From contig JAHHGS010000083.1 of assembly GCA_019359715.1 (NCBI GenBank), positions 1 to 64,000 on the forward strand: a DNA stretch of 64,000 nt. The letters run 5' to 3'. Made by a program: the position numbers and the translations under genes. Each line of letters opens with the position of its first letter. The first letter of the stretch is position 1. The notes below the pieces were generated by a model. The model was not told the origin of the DNA. It saw only the letters and a list, made by a program, of their open reading frames with translations, and searched no databases. Shown here piece by piece: positions 7,660-16,480 of this stretch. The stretch comes from Aphanocapsa sp. GSE-SYN-MK-11-07L (GTDB taxonomy: Bacteria > Cyanobacteriota > Cyanobacteriia > Thermosynechococcales > Thermosynechococcaceae).

Positions 7660-8964
7660 ATGATGTTGAAACGGTCAGCCTGGATTAGTTTATTCACGCC
7701 CTTACTGTTGGGCTTGGGGGGATGCAACGCTGATTCCACCGATCGCCCAGGCACCCTTCAGGTTTGGGTGCATGCTGGGCAAGCGGCTGAGCGGCAGACG
7801 ATTGAACAGCAGGTCAAACGCTTCAATGCCGCTCAGGCAGCCAAGACTAAAGTTGAACTCACCTTCATTCCAGAAGGGTCTTACAATGCCCAAATTCAAG
7901 CAGCGGCCCTGTCTAAAGATTTGCCTGATGTATTGGAATTTGATGGGCCGTTTGTCTACAACTATGTCTGGCAGCAAAACTTAATTCCGATTGATCATCT
8001 AATTTCAGATCAGGTGCGGCAAGATTTACTGCCTTCCATCCTCAAGCAGGGCACCTACAAGGGTCGTCTTTATTCGGTTGGCACCTACGATTCAGGCTTA
8101 GGCTTATATGCTCGCCCTAGCCGCTTAAAAGCCGCTGGAGTGCGGATTCCGACTGGCAATCAGAATGCTTGGACAGCGGCAGAGTTTCAACAGGTGTTGG
8201 CGGCTCTGGCCAAGCAAGATGGCGATCGGCAAGTGCTTGACCTGAAGCTGAACAATCGCGGCGAGTGGCTAACCTATGGATTTTCCCCGCTGATTCAATC
8301 GGCGGGCGGAGATTTGATTCGCCGCAGTGACTATCAATCAGCGGACGGTAGTTTGAACAGCCCAGCGGCAGCAGCGGCCATGCAGCAGCTCCAGGATTGG
8401 GTTAAGCAAGGCTATGTTGATCCCAATATTGACGATGCCGCTTTTACCAGCGGCCGGGTTGCCCTCTCCTGGGTGGGGCACTGGGTTTATCAAGACTATG
8501 CCAAGGCAGTTGGGCAGGACTTAGTCATACTGCCCCTGCCTAATTTTGGTCGAGGCTCAAAAACCAGCCAGGGGTCTTGGAACTGGGGCATCACAACCCG
8601 TTGCCAAGACCCGAAAGCCGCTATGAGGTTTTTAGAATTCTTGCTTCAGCCCGACCAAGTGTTGGCAATGGCCAATGCGAATGGCGCTGTACCGGGGACG
8701 AAACGGGCGATCGCTCGCTCTAAGCTTTACGCCGAAGGTGGCCCCCTGCGCCTATTTGCAACTCAACTGCTCGCCGGACAGACGGTTCCCCGTCCCCAAA
8801 CCCCCGCATATCCGGTGATTACCTCTGCTTTTCAGGAAGCCTTCACCAATATTCGGAATGGGCTACCTGTTAAAACGGCTTTAGATAAAGCTGTCACCGA
8901 GATCGACCTCGATATTCAAGACAACCAAGGCTACCCAAATGTTACTTCTGTCTCCCGTCAATAG
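7660..8964 (+). CDS. Sugar ABC transporter substrate-binding lipoprotein
   Basis: A 434-residue family-1 extracellular solute-binding protein (UgpB/MalE-like). The N-terminus is a lipoprotein signal with lipobox LGLGGC (Cys22), so it is tethered outside the inner membrane. The domain shows the usual opening LQVWVHAG, the segment FNAAQAAKTKVELTFIPEGSYNAQIQA and the conserved PDVLEFDGP block. It captures a sugar or sugar derivative and delivers it to the two permeases that follow. The substrate cannot be read from sequence; cyanobacterial relatives handle glucosylglycerol, sucrose or trehalose. ATG 7663 is an alternative start one codon in. Confidence 0.9.
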   Translation: MMLKRSAWISLFTPLLLGLGGCNADSTDRPGTLQVWVHAGQAAERQTIEQQVKRFNAAQAAKTKVELTFIPEGSYNAQIQAAALSKDLPDVLEFDGPFVYNYVWQQNLIPIDHLISDQVRQDLLPSILKQGTYKGRLYSVGTYDSGLGLYARPSRLKAAGVRIPTGNQNAWTAAEFQQVLAALAKQDGDRQVLDLKLNNRGEWLTYGFSPLIQSAGGDLIRRSDYQSADGSLNSPAAAAAMQQLQDWVKQGYVDPNIDDAAFTSGRVALSWVGHWVYQDYAKAVGQDLVILPLPNFGRGSKTSQGSWNWGITTRCQDPKAAMRFLEFLLQPDQVLAMANANGAVPGTKRAIARSKLYAEGGPLRLFATQLLAGQTVPRPQTPAYPVITSAFQEAFTNIRNGLPVKTALDKAVTEIDLDIQDNQGYPNVTSVSRQ

Positions 8965-9008
8965 GGCATGGTTTAAAAATGTTTCCGACTTCGTTGTTAA
9001 TTGCTTCC

Positions 9009-9081
9009 GCCCCCTAAATCCCCCAGAATTGGGGGACTTCCGAACCATTCAAAGTCCCCCAGAATTTGGGGGTTGGGGGGC
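9009..9081. repeat. REP-like nested palindrome between binding protein and permease genes
   Basis: Two copies of a CCCCCAGAATT(T)GGGGG palindrome lie at about 9020-9035 and 9056-9072, and each can fold alone. The whole 75-base stretch can also fold as one long hairpin: GGGGGACTT (about 9031) pairs with AAGTCCCCC (about 9052), and the outer GCCCCCTAAATCCCCCA pairs with TTTGGGGGTTGGGGGGC. Similar C5AGAATTG5 palindromes are dispersed repeats in cyanobacterial genomes (family knowledge). It lies in the 157-base gap between the binding-protein gene and the first permease gene. Confidence 0.85.
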
Positions 9082-9121
9082 TTTTAAAGATTTTAAGTCA
9101 CACCTTATATCTAGCTGATTG

Positions 9122-10024
9122 ATGCCCCAGACTCCCCGCTTAAAAGACGATACCCAGATCGCTCTAGGGATGGCAGCCCCCGCCTTGATTGGGTTGTTTC
9201 TGTTTGTGCTGCTGCCGTTTGCCTTGGCGGTGGTGCTTTCATTTACCAACCTTAGACTGGGTTCACCCCTGCCCACCCAGTTTTTGGGCTTGGAACAATA
9301 TCGGCGGATTTGGCTTGATCCGAGCTTTCGTCATGCCTTGCTCAACAACAGCCTGTTTGCGATCGTCGTTGTGCCTGTTCAGACTGCTCTGGCCCTAGGG
9401 TTAGCCTTGCTGCTGAATCGTCCGCTGCGGGGAATGGCGCTGTTTCGCACCCTGTTTTTTATGCCAGTCGTGTTTCCAATGGCCTTGGTGGCGGTAATTT
9501 GGACGATTATTTACGCTCCGGGTGCGAATGGAATGATGAACGCCTTTTTAGGATTTGTCAGCTTCGGGGGCTGGACAGCCAAGGATTTTTTGAATGACCC
9601 GGTTTGGGCGCTCCCGGCAATCATGCTGCTGTCGATGTGGCAGGGGGTCGGCTTCCAGATGGTGATTATTCTGGCTGGGCTACAGGCAATTCCGACCAGC
9701 TTGTACGAAGCAGCCGCGATCGACGGTAGTAATCAGTGGAACCAGTTTCGCTACATCACCCTGCCCCAACTGCGGAACACGCTAATTTTTGTCATGTTAG
9801 TCACCACGATCCTATGCTTCCGGCTATTCGATCAGGTGCAAATTATGACCCAAGGCGGGCCGAATGATGCCACCACAACCGTCATGTATGAAGCTGTCAA
9901 AGCCTCGTTTGAGCAGCAAAAAATGGCCAAGGGAGCCGCGATGACCGTGGTGTTTTTCCTAGTGGTGCTAGCAATTACCGTCCTGCAACGAGTTCTGGTC
10001 AAAGAGGAAAAAGCGATCGAGTAA
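9122..10024 (+). CDS. Sugar ABC transporter permease (MalF/UgpA type)
   Basis: About 300 residues with six membrane segments. The EAA loop that docks on the ATPase reads EAAAIDGSNQWNQFRYITLP, matching the EAA...G.........P consensus of binding-protein-dependent sugar permeases. It pairs with the next permease to form the membrane channel. The frame also opens one codon earlier at TTG 9119; ATG 9122 is preferred. It ends four bases before the second permease starts, so the two are translationally coupled or nearly so. Confidence 0.9.
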   Translation: MPQTPRLKDDTQIALGMAAPALIGLFLFVLLPFALAVVLSFTNLRLGSPLPTQFLGLEQYRRIWLDPSFRHALLNNSLFAIVVVPVQTALALGLALLLNRPLRGMALFRTLFFMPVVFPMALVAVIWTIIYAPGANGMMNAFLGFVSFGGWTAKDFLNDPVWALPAIMLLSMWQGVGFQMVIILAGLQAIPTSLYEAAAIDGSNQWNQFRYITLPQLRNTLIFVMLVTTILCFRLFDQVQIMTQGGPNDATTTVMYEAVKASFEQQKMAKGAAMTVVFFLVVLAITVLQRVLVKEEKAIE

Positions 10025-10028
10025 AGCA

Positions 10029-10928
10029 ATGCAAGATTCAAATATTCAGCTCAATCGAACCGATCATTCCCAATCTGAACCTGTGATAATTCGTCAGCGC
10101 CGCAAATGGCTGGGGGCGATCGCCAGCTACCTGCTGCTGACGGTGCTAGCGCTGCTGTTCGTGGCCCCGATTGTGTTTATGATTATTGGCAGTCTCAAGC
10201 CTGACAGCTTGGTGTTGACCGAGGCAGGCACCTTCAAAGCATTTCTGCCTGGGCAAATTTCTTTCCAAAATTATCGAGATGTATTTGAGCGGGTCGATTT
10301 TGCCCGCTTTTTCTTTAACTCACTGTTCATTACTAGTATGATTGTCCTAGCGGGGCTGTTGGTGAATTCGCTGGCGGGCTACGCCTTTGCTCGCTTGCGC
10401 TGGCGAGGGCGATCTGGCGTTTTGCTGCTGGTAATTGCTTTAATGATTATTCCGTTTGAAGCGATCGCCGTCCCCTTATTTTTCCAAGTGACGCTGCTGG
10501 GCTGGCGCAACACCTACATTGCCCAAATTCTGCCCTTCGTCGCTAATGCTTTCTCAATTTATTTGTTTTATACCTTTTTTATTGACTTGCCCAAGGAGCT
10601 GGAAGAAGCGGCCAGAGTAGACGGAGCCAGTACCCTGCGCACGTTTTTTGAAATTATTGTCCCCGTGGCCAAACCTGTGTTTGCGACCGTGGCAATTCTG
10701 ACTTTTTTGACGCAATGGGGGTCGTTCTTATGGCCTTTAATGGTGACGCTAGATGAACAAGTGCGCCCGCTGCCAGTGGCGATTTCTTCCTTCCAGACCT
10801 TGCCGCCAATTCAATGGGGAGACATTATGAGCTTTGGGGTCATGATGGTAGCGCCGATTCTAATTGTGTTCTTGTTGTTCCAAAAGTGGTTTGTCGAAGG
10901 AGTCGCTTCAACTGGAACCAAAGGTTAA
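10029..10928 (+). CDS. Sugar ABC transporter permease (MalG/UgpE type)
   Basis: The 299-residue partner permease has a cytosolic N-terminal tail of about 35 residues and six membrane segments. The EAA loop reads EEAARVDGASTLRTFFEIIVP. The order binding protein, MalF-type, MalG-type is the standard layout. The ATPase is not adjacent: it follows about 2 kb later on the same strand, after three unrelated genes. That suggests an insertion into an ancestral four-gene operon. Confidence 0.9.
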   Translation: MQDSNIQLNRTDHSQSEPVIIRQRRKWLGAIASYLLLTVLALLFVAPIVFMIIGSLKPDSLVLTEAGTFKAFLPGQISFQNYRDVFERVDFARFFFNSLFITSMIVLAGLLVNSLAGYAFARLRWRGRSGVLLLVIALMIIPFEAIAVPLFFQVTLLGWRNTYIAQILPFVANAFSIYLFYTFFIDLPKELEEAARVDGASTLRTFFEIIVPVAKPVFATVAILTFLTQWGSFLWPLMVTLDEQVRPLPVAISSFQTLPPIQWGDIMSFGVMMVAPILIVFLLFQKWFVEGVASTGTKG

Positions 10929-11012
10929 AATCTACGACAGTAAGACAGTGAAAGGGTTCACAGATTCATGCGGTAGAACCAAAATGAAAATTTCAAGCGG
11001 TACAGCAAGCTT

Positions 11013-11669
11013 ATGAGTAATTTCTTGTCTGGGGTAGCAGTTATACTCTCGTTGATTGCTGGTTTAGTCAGTGCTTTTACGGTTTACAAGGCCTCCAATA
11101 TTGAACAGCAAGTTGAGACTTTAAATCAATCTGTCGTGAATCAACAAAAGTCACAAGCAAATCTTGCTCAAGGGGGAATAGCCGAAGCGCCTACTCCTCA
11201 AGACCCAATGTCAATCACTAGCGAAGCTTCACCAGCTCCTACCAATGCGGCCACTAGTATTCAACCGGGTCAGTTTAAACAGCCTGCTATAGAAAATACG
11301 GCAGAGGTGACATTGTTAACCGTTAAACGAATTCAAGATCCAGAGACAGGTGCTCGTGACGTGGTAAATATACAGTTTCGTGTTCGACGAGTTGGACCAA
11401 CTGGTGTTGGTCCTATCATCACTCCCGTTAACACAAAGGCTCGAAATCCTGATACTGGTCAAACTTACGATTCATATCGTACTGCTGGAATTAAAGCTGA
11501 CAAAAAGCCTAGTGAAAATAGAGCAACACAGAGTCTTATTGTGCTTAGATTTAGAGAAACTGCATCTGTGGATGCTTATGTTTGGATGAAAATTCCTGAA
11601 GGGGTAAATATTGTGGATATTTACATTCCAGAGACTCAGCCATTTAGAAACGTCCCGATCGCGAGTTAA
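11013..11669 (+). CDS. Membrane-anchored hypothetical protein, first of a tandem paralogous pair
   Basis: The 218-residue protein starts MSNFLSG, followed by one membrane span (VAVILSLIAGLVSAFTVY), a short glutamine-rich coil (NIEQQVETLNQS) and a flexible Ala/Pro/Ser linker. The C-terminal domain of about 130 residues runs from IQPGQFKQP to IYIPETQPFRNVPIAS and looks beta-rich. It is clearly homologous along its length to the next gene, which is the product of a tandem duplication. The arrangement suggests a domain displayed outside the inner membrane on a tether. I do not recognise the domain. Confidence 0.75.
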   Translation: MSNFLSGVAVILSLIAGLVSAFTVYKASNIEQQVETLNQSVVNQQKSQANLAQGGIAEAPTPQDPMSITSEASPAPTNAATSIQPGQFKQPAIENTAEVTLLTVKRIQDPETGARDVVNIQFRVRRVGPTGVGPIITPVNTKARNPDTGQTYDSYRTAGIKADKKPSENRATQSLIVLRFRETASVDAYVWMKIPEGVNIVDIYIPETQPFRNVPIAS

Positions 11670-11702
11670 CTTAACTGATAAACCTAAAGCACAATCAAGA
11701 GC

Positions 11703-12326
11703 ATGAGTAACTTTTTGTCTGGTCTAGCAGTTATTTTCTCGGTAACGGCCGGTTTATTCAGTGGTTTTGCTGCGTTTCAAGTCTTTAAAGTTGAACAAAA
11801 AGTTGAGACTTCGAGTAGTACTGTTGCCGATTTAGAAAAAACTCAAACTAGCCTCGTCCAGAATAATCCAGCAGTTTCAGCTCCCAGCAATGCTTCATCT
11901 ACTCCTGCCAACATTGCTAGTCCCGCCAACAACGTTGGCATTCAACCCGGTCAATTTGTGCAGCCGACTTTAGGCAATTTGGGCCGCATAGAGTTACTGG
12001 GTGTGAAGCGAATTCAAAATCCAAAAACAGGGACTCGTAATGTTGTGAACGTACTGTACCGTGTCTATCGACTTGCCGAAAAACCAGGCCCCAAGTCTCT
12101 AATCAGTATCAGTCAAACAACTGCCCGAAATCCTGACACGAGTGAAGTCTACAAAGCCTATGGTGAAAGAAAATTTGCGGAAGGCGGAAGTGTGCTTTTA
12201 ACGTTAGTGAAAAAAGACATTCCTGAAGATGGCTATGTCTGGCTCAAGGTTCCTGAAGGAGTTAACGCTCTAGATATCTACATTCCAGAGACACAAGCGT
12301 TTAAGAATGTCCCGATCGCCAACTAG
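11703..12326 (+). CDS. Membrane-anchored hypothetical protein, second of the tandem pair
   Basis: The 207-residue paralogue of the preceding gene has the same plan: MSNFLSG, one span (LAVIFSVTAGLFSGFAAF), a short coil, an Asn/Ala/Pro linker, and a terminal domain from IQPGQFVQP to IYIPETQAFKNVPIAN. The ends are best conserved between copies, and the linkers have diverged freely. It starts 33 bases after its sister. Both genes are more AT-rich than the transporter genes around them. Being inside a sugar-transporter locus hints at a link with uptake or the envelope, but this is inference only. Confidence 0.75.
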   Translation: MSNFLSGLAVIFSVTAGLFSGFAAFQVFKVEQKVETSSSTVADLEKTQTSLVQNNPAVSAPSNASSTPANIASPANNVGIQPGQFVQPTLGNLGRIELLGVKRIQNPKTGTRNVVNVLYRVYRLAEKPGPKSLISISQTTARNPDTSEVYKAYGERKFAEGGSVLLTLVKKDIPEDGYVWLKVPEGVNALDIYIPETQAFKNVPIAN

Positions 12327-12342
12327 CGATCAAGCCTGCTAA

Positions 12343-12843
12343 ATGACGCTCTCAGGCAAGGAAAATCGTCCATTGATTGCAAACGTCAACCCTCGCAATC
12401 CGATCACAATCCGCAAGGCTCAGAACCAAGACGCTGAGAGGATAGCTGTTCTTTGCCAGCAGTTAGATTATCAAGCCTCTCCGCAAGCCGTACTAACCCG
12501 ACTTCAGCACATGCAACAGGATGAACAGCACGTTATCTATGTTGCTGATCTAGGCTCTGAACGTGTGGTTGGTTGGGTTCATGCCCATGTCTGTGATTCG
12601 GTGGTCATGCCCCCGCAAGCCCTGCTGCTGGGGTTGGTTGTCGATCAGAAATATCGCGGCAGTGGAATTGGGCGACGCTTGATGCAACAAGTTGAGCAAT
12701 GGGCATCGGAGCGGAAATGTGATGCGGTTCTGGTTCGCTCTAACGTCAAGCGTCAAGAGGCGCATAGTTTCTATCAAAAAATTGGCTACGCCAATACCAA
12801 GCAATCAAAAGTGTTTTCTAAGGTTTTGAGTCAGAAAATTTAA
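12343..12843 (+). CDS. GNAT family N-acetyltransferase
   Basis: The 166-residue cytosolic enzyme shows the GNAT core: ITIRKAQNQDAERIAVLCQQL at the N-terminus, a central strand LLLGLVVDQKYRGSGIGRRLMQ containing the acetyl-CoA pyrophosphate loop (RGSGIG, the Q/RxxGxG/A motif), and the terminal NVKRQEAHSFYQKIGY block. It would transfer an acyl group from acyl-CoA to an unknown amine. It starts 16 bases after the tandem pair and 45 bases before the ABC ATPase gene, so all may share a transcript. Confidence 0.85.
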   Translation: MTLSGKENRPLIANVNPRNPITIRKAQNQDAERIAVLCQQLDYQASPQAVLTRLQHMQQDEQHVIYVADLGSERVVGWVHAHVCDSVVMPPQALLLGLVVDQKYRGSGIGRRLMQQVEQWASERKCDAVLVRSNVKRQEAHSFYQKIGYANTKQSKVFSKVLSQKI

Positions 12844-12888
12844 GTCGAGTTTTCTGAGATAACTGCCCCTTCATTCAGGACAGAGACG

Positions 12889-14046
12889 ATGGCATCTGTA
12901 TCTTTTCAGGACGTATATAAGGTTTATCCAAATGGCTACAGCGCCATTAAAAAATTGTGCCTAGACATTCAAGATGGTGAATTTCTGGTCTTTGTTGGCC
13001 CATCCGGCTGCGGTAAATCAACGGCGTTGCGGATGCTGGCCGGATTAGAAGACATTTCTGCTGGCAAGCTGCTAATTGGCGATCGCGTCGTTAACGATCA
13101 AACGCCGCAGGAGCGCAATATTGCGATGGTGTTTCAAAATTATGCCCTCTACCCCCACATGACCGTGCGGCAGAATTTGGAATTTCCGCTGCGGATGATC
13201 AAGCTTTCCCCGAAACAGCGGCAAGCTCGAATTGCTGAAGCGGCTGAAAAACTGGGGCTAGCTCAGTTGCTTGATCGCAAACCCAAACAACTCTCAGGCG
13301 GACAGCGGCAACGGGTAGCGATGGGGCGAGCGATCGTCCGCGATCCGGCGGTGTTTCTGATGGATGAGCCGCTGTCCAACTTGGATGCCAAAATGCGATC
13401 GCAAATCCGCACCGAGATTGCCGAATTGCAGGATCGGATGGGCACAACGACAGTCTATGTCACCCACGATCAAGTCGAGGCGATGACCATGGGCGATCGA
13501 GTGGCCGTGATGCGCGGCGGTGAACTGCAACAATTGGCCACCCCCCAAGACCTCTACGACAGCCCCGCCAATGTCTTTGTGGCTGGATTTATCGGCAGCC
13601 CGGCCATGAATATTTTTCCGACCCAGCTACGGAAAACAGCGCTGGGTCTTCTCATGCTTGATGTTGGCGACCAGCGGTTGGCGATTGATCCGGCAGCAAT
13701 CAGCCGTTACTCAACCTTAGCCAACTATCTTGATCAGCCGCTATTGGCGGGCTTACGCCCAGAGGCTTTTTCAGTTGCCGATGCCAATCCTCCCCCCGAT
13801 TCTTGTCTGCAAGTAGAGGTGAAAGCGTTAGAAGCCCTCGGCCACGAAATGATTATTTATGCCCAAGCGCCCGTTGGCATGATTCAGGCTGAAGAGGCGG
13901 CTGGGGCAGAGTCAGACCTTAACACCTCAACTTTAGTGGCTCGGCTGGCGGCCAACCGTAATATTCATGCCCACACCCCGTTGGCTTTGGCGGTCGATGT
14001 CAGCAAGCTCTATCTCTTTACGACTGACTACCAAGCGATCGGTTAG
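12889..14046 (+). CDS. Sugar ABC transporter ATP-binding protein (MalK/UgpC type)
   Basis: The 385-residue ATPase has Walker [10 protein letters not shown] (residues 37-45), Q-loop [10 protein letters not shown], signature LSGGQRQR, Walker [14 protein letters not shown] and switch histidine in YVTHDQ. A C-terminal extension of about 140 residues corresponds to the TOBE/OB regulatory domain found in MalK-like ATPases of carbohydrate importers. It most likely energises the permease pair upstream despite the intervening genes. It ends 13 bases before the stop of the convergent AarF gene. Confidence 0.9.
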   Translation: MASVSFQDVYKVYPNGYSAIKKLCLDIQDGEFLVFVGPSGCGKSTALRMLAGLEDISAGKLLIGDRVVNDQTPQERNIAMVFQNYALYPHMTVRQNLEFPLRMIKLSPKQRQARIAEAAEKLGLAQLLDRKPKQLSGGQRQRVAMGRAIVRDPAVFLMDEPLSNLDAKMRSQIRTEIAELQDRMGTTTVYVTHDQVEAMTMGDRVAVMRGGELQQLATPQDLYDSPANVFVAGFIGSPAMNIFPTQLRKTALGLLMLDVGDQRLAIDPAAISRYSTLANYLDQPLLAGLRPEAFSVADANPPPDSCLQVEVKALEALGHEMIIYAQAPVGMIQAEEAAGAESDLNTSTLVARLAANRNIHAHTPLALAVDVSKLYLFTTDYQAIG

Positions 14047-14059
14047 TCTGCGATCGCAT

Positions 14060-15718
14060 TCAAGGTTTGAATATAAATTCACCGATGACCCAGAGGGCCA
14101 GAAATAGCCCGATCGCTAGCAGGGCTTGGCTCCAGACCAGCGTTATGCCCAAGCTTAAGGTCGAAGCAGCCGTCGAGCGGGCGGCCAGCAGCAGTGCCCC
14201 TGCCAGCATCATCCCAACCGAGACAATGGCGAGGGTTTGTCGGCGCTGAGATTTTCGGAGAGACTGGACGAAATCCTTTGACCCCCGCCAGCGGAGATTA
14301 AAGCCCAACTCCGATCGCTCTAGCCGATCCAGCAGCACCTCTAGCCGCTGCGGAAATTCGCTCAACACCCGCGAATAGTAGAGGGTTGAGCGAGCCGTAT
14401 TGTCCAGCAGATGGGGGCCAAGCAGGCGCTTTTGCAGCGATTTAGCCATCACCGGGCGAGCCACGGTCACAAACGGAAACTGCGGATCAAGGCGGCGGGC
14501 AATTCCTTCCACATTGGCGATCGCCTTGGCAAACAGCCCAATCGTGCCTGGCATCTGAATTTTATTTTCACGAGGAATTCTCAGGGCTTCATTCAGTAAT
14601 TCGGCCAAGTTAATTTCCGATAAGGGTCGGGTGTAGTAGCGGCGGAGCAGGCGATCGAAGGCAGACTCGATCGCCCGAATATCGACCTCTAGCTTCGTAA
14701 ACCCCAACTCTCGCACGGCTTGGGCGACTTGGCGCGGCTGCTCGTAAATAATCCCAATCACCAGGTCAGTGATAATTTCCTGGCTGCGCGGGTCAAGAAT
14801 TGCCACCATGCCAAAATCGAGCAGGGCAATCCGATCAATGTCTGCACCGGGCAAATAATAAAAGTTGCCGGGATGGGGGTCAGCATGGAACGAGCCATCA
14901 ATAAACATTTGCTGCATAATCACCTGAGCGGCCAAGGCTGCGAGAGCTTGCTGACGCGGAGCAGGCAAATTGACATCGGTTAGCTTGATCCCTTCCAGCC
15001 ACTCCAGGGTAAGGACTCGTTCGCTGCTGAGCTGCCAATGAACTTGGGGCGTAATCACCTGTCCTGGTTGCCAAAGATCGCTGTGAGCCAAGTTTTCGCC
15101 CATCTGCTCCGTGTTACGGGCTTCCCGGTTAAAATCTAGCTCTCCCATCAGGCTAGTCCGAAATTCTTCTAGCAAACCCAGCAGATCGTAGGCCTCACCC
15201 AAGCGATCGCTGCTGAACCACTCGGCCAGGGTTTTGAGCACGCCTAAATCTCGCTCAATTACTGGTCGGATGCCGGGGCGCTGAATTTTGATCGCCACCG
15301 CCCGCCCATCCGGCAGCCGCCCCTTGTGGACTTGGGCCAGGGAACCGGCCGCGATCGCGACTGGATTAATTTCGGCAAAGCATTGGCCCACCGGCAAAGG
15401 CAACTCTTGCTCTAAAATTGGCAGCACGTCGCTCCACGGCAGCGAGGGCACATCGCTCTGGAGGCTTTCTAGTGATTTGATATATTCCGGGCCGAGCAAA
15501 TCTGGGCGGGTACTCAAGAGTTGCCCTAACTTAACAAAGGTGGGCCCCAACTCAATTAAAATTTGCTTCAGGACATCGGGCAGGGGCAGTGAAGGGGCCT
15601 GTGGCTTGCTATCAAAAGACAACTGACTGCGAAAATAGCCCCAACCGTTGCGGGCCAGCACTTCGACAATTTCGGTTTCTCGCCGGCCAGAGGTTGCCCA
15701 GTTCTTCAGAGATAGCAT
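14060..15718 (-). CDS. AarF/ABC1/UbiB-family atypical kinase
   Basis: The 552-residue protein has the UbiB/ADCK signature: the KxGQ-type motif in ELGPTFVKLGQLLSTRPD, a nucleotide-binding lysine in AIKIQRPG, HADPHPGNF in the catalytic loop and LDFGMVA as the DFG equivalent. Two hydrophobic segments end the chain (SVGMMLAGALLLAA and LVWSQALLAIGLFLALWVIG). In cyanobacteria and plastids this family supports isoprenoid-quinone and tocopherol metabolism. The hppD gene at 37 kb belongs to the same metabolic theme but is not linked. Substrate is unproven. Confidence 0.9.
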   Translation of the reverse strand: MLSLKNWATSGRRETEIVEVLARNGWGYFRSQLSFDSKPQAPSLPLPDVLKQILIELGPTFVKLGQLLSTRPDLLGPEYIKSLESLQSDVPSLPWSDVLPILEQELPLPVGQCFAEINPVAIAAGSLAQVHKGRLPDGRAVAIKIQRPGIRPVIERDLGVLKTLAEWFSSDRLGEAYDLLGLLEEFRTSLMGELDFNREARNTEQMGENLAHSDLWQPGQVITPQVHWQLSSERVLTLEWLEGIKLTDVNLPAPRQQALAALAAQVIMQQMFIDGSFHADPHPGNFYYLPGADIDRIALLDFGMVAILDPRSQEIITDLVIGIIYEQPRQVAQAVRELGFTKLEVDIRAIESAFDRLLRRYYTRPLSEINLAELLNEALRIPRENKIQMPGTIGLFAKAIANVEGIARRLDPQFPFVTVARPVMAKSLQKRLLGPHLLDNTARSTLYYSRVLSEFPQRLEVLLDRLERSELGFNLRWRGSKDFVQSLRKSQRRQTLAIVSVGMMLAGALLLAARSTAASTLSLGITLVWSQALLAIGLFLALWVIGEFIFKP

Positions 15719-15772
15719 GATGGAAGCGAGAGTCGATTTAGCTCTAGGGTAGCGTTAAAGATTATAAAGATT

Positions 15773-16396
15773 ATGAAGTTACAGTCTAAAACCCTAATTC
15801 TGGCACTAGTTGCAGCCGTAATGGCGGGTGGGGTTTACTTCTACCAACGGCAGTCTGGTGATTCTAGCGCTGAACAGTCGGAGGCCAAGCCGCTGTTTAG
15901 CTTTAAAGAAGCCGATGTCCAGAGCTTGACGGTAAAAACGTCGCAGCAAACGGTGGTGTTTGAGCGATCGCCAACCAAATTTCCTCGCGCCTGGCAGTTC
16001 ACGTCGCCCCAAACTGGGCCGGCCAACGAAGCGGCGATCGCCTACCTACTCAATTTGCTGGCAACGGAAAGCAGCGATCGCAGCCTCACGGTGCCAGCGA
16101 CTCAGCAAAAAGAATTTGGTTTACAGCCGCCCAAAATCACGATTGAGGTCAAACTGGCTAATCAGCAAACCCATCGACTGATTTTAGGCAACCCAACCTT
16201 TGACCAGACCAAGCTCTACGCTGCAACTGATCCACCTGCTTCAACCCAGCCTAACGCCAACGTGCAAATTGTCTCCCTCGATTTTGCCAATGCGGTCAAC
16301 CGCCCGCTGGCCGAGTGGCAAGCCCCCAAAGAACCCCCAAAAGCCAATCCCCCTCCAACCCCGCTGCCAACGGCTAGCCCTCTACCCTCACCCTAA
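15773..16396 (+). CDS. DUF4340 domain protein, membrane anchored
   Basis: The 207-residue protein starts with a signal anchor (TLILALVAAVMAGGVYFYQ) and continues with the DUF4340 pattern: VQSLTVKTSQQTVVFERSP, then WQFTSPQTGPANEAAIAYLLNLLAT, FGLQPPKITIEVKL and HRLILGNPTFDQTKLYA. It ends in a proline-rich tail (PPPTPLPTASPLP). Members of the family are exported and are often found near gliding or ABC-2 type export genes, but none is adjacent here. Function unknown. Its 3' end overlaps by nine bases a short minus-strand frame that follows the ChaN-like gene. Confidence 0.8.
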   Translation: MKLQSKTLILALVAAVMAGGVYFYQRQSGDSSAEQSEAKPLFSFKEADVQSLTVKTSQQTVVFERSPTKFPRAWQFTSPQTGPANEAAIAYLLNLLATESSDRSLTVPATQQKEFGLQPPKITIEVKLANQQTHRLILGNPTFDQTKLYAATDPPASTQPNANVQIVSLDFANAVNRPLAEWQAPKEPPKANPPPTPLPTASPLPSP

Positions 16397-16480
16397 AGGA
16401 CGAGCAACCGCTGGCAGCGCGACCAGCATCACCCATAGCCAAGCCAAGGCAACCGCGAGCAGCAGCCAGCGCAGATTCAT
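16388..16480 (-). CDS. Possible 30-residue membrane microprotein coupled to the ChaN-like gene
   Basis: The ChaN-like gene ends in TGATG: the TGA stop (16480-16482) shares a base with an ATG (16478-16480) that opens a 30-codon frame ending at TGA 16388-16390. The predicted peptide starts MNLRWLLLAVALAWLWVMLV and closes with arginine, proline, leucine and glycine, so it is essentially one hydrophobic helix with a positive N-terminus. Stop-start overlap is the usual arrangement for translational coupling. It also overlaps the end of the DUF4340 gene on the other strand. The length is small enough for chance, so this remains tentative. Confidence 0.35.
   Translation of the reverse strand: MNLRWLLLAVALAWLWVMLVALPAVARPLG

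Noticed and set aside
13199-13548. Several minus-strand frames of 60-84 codons
   Set aside because: Shadows of the ABC ATPase coding region.
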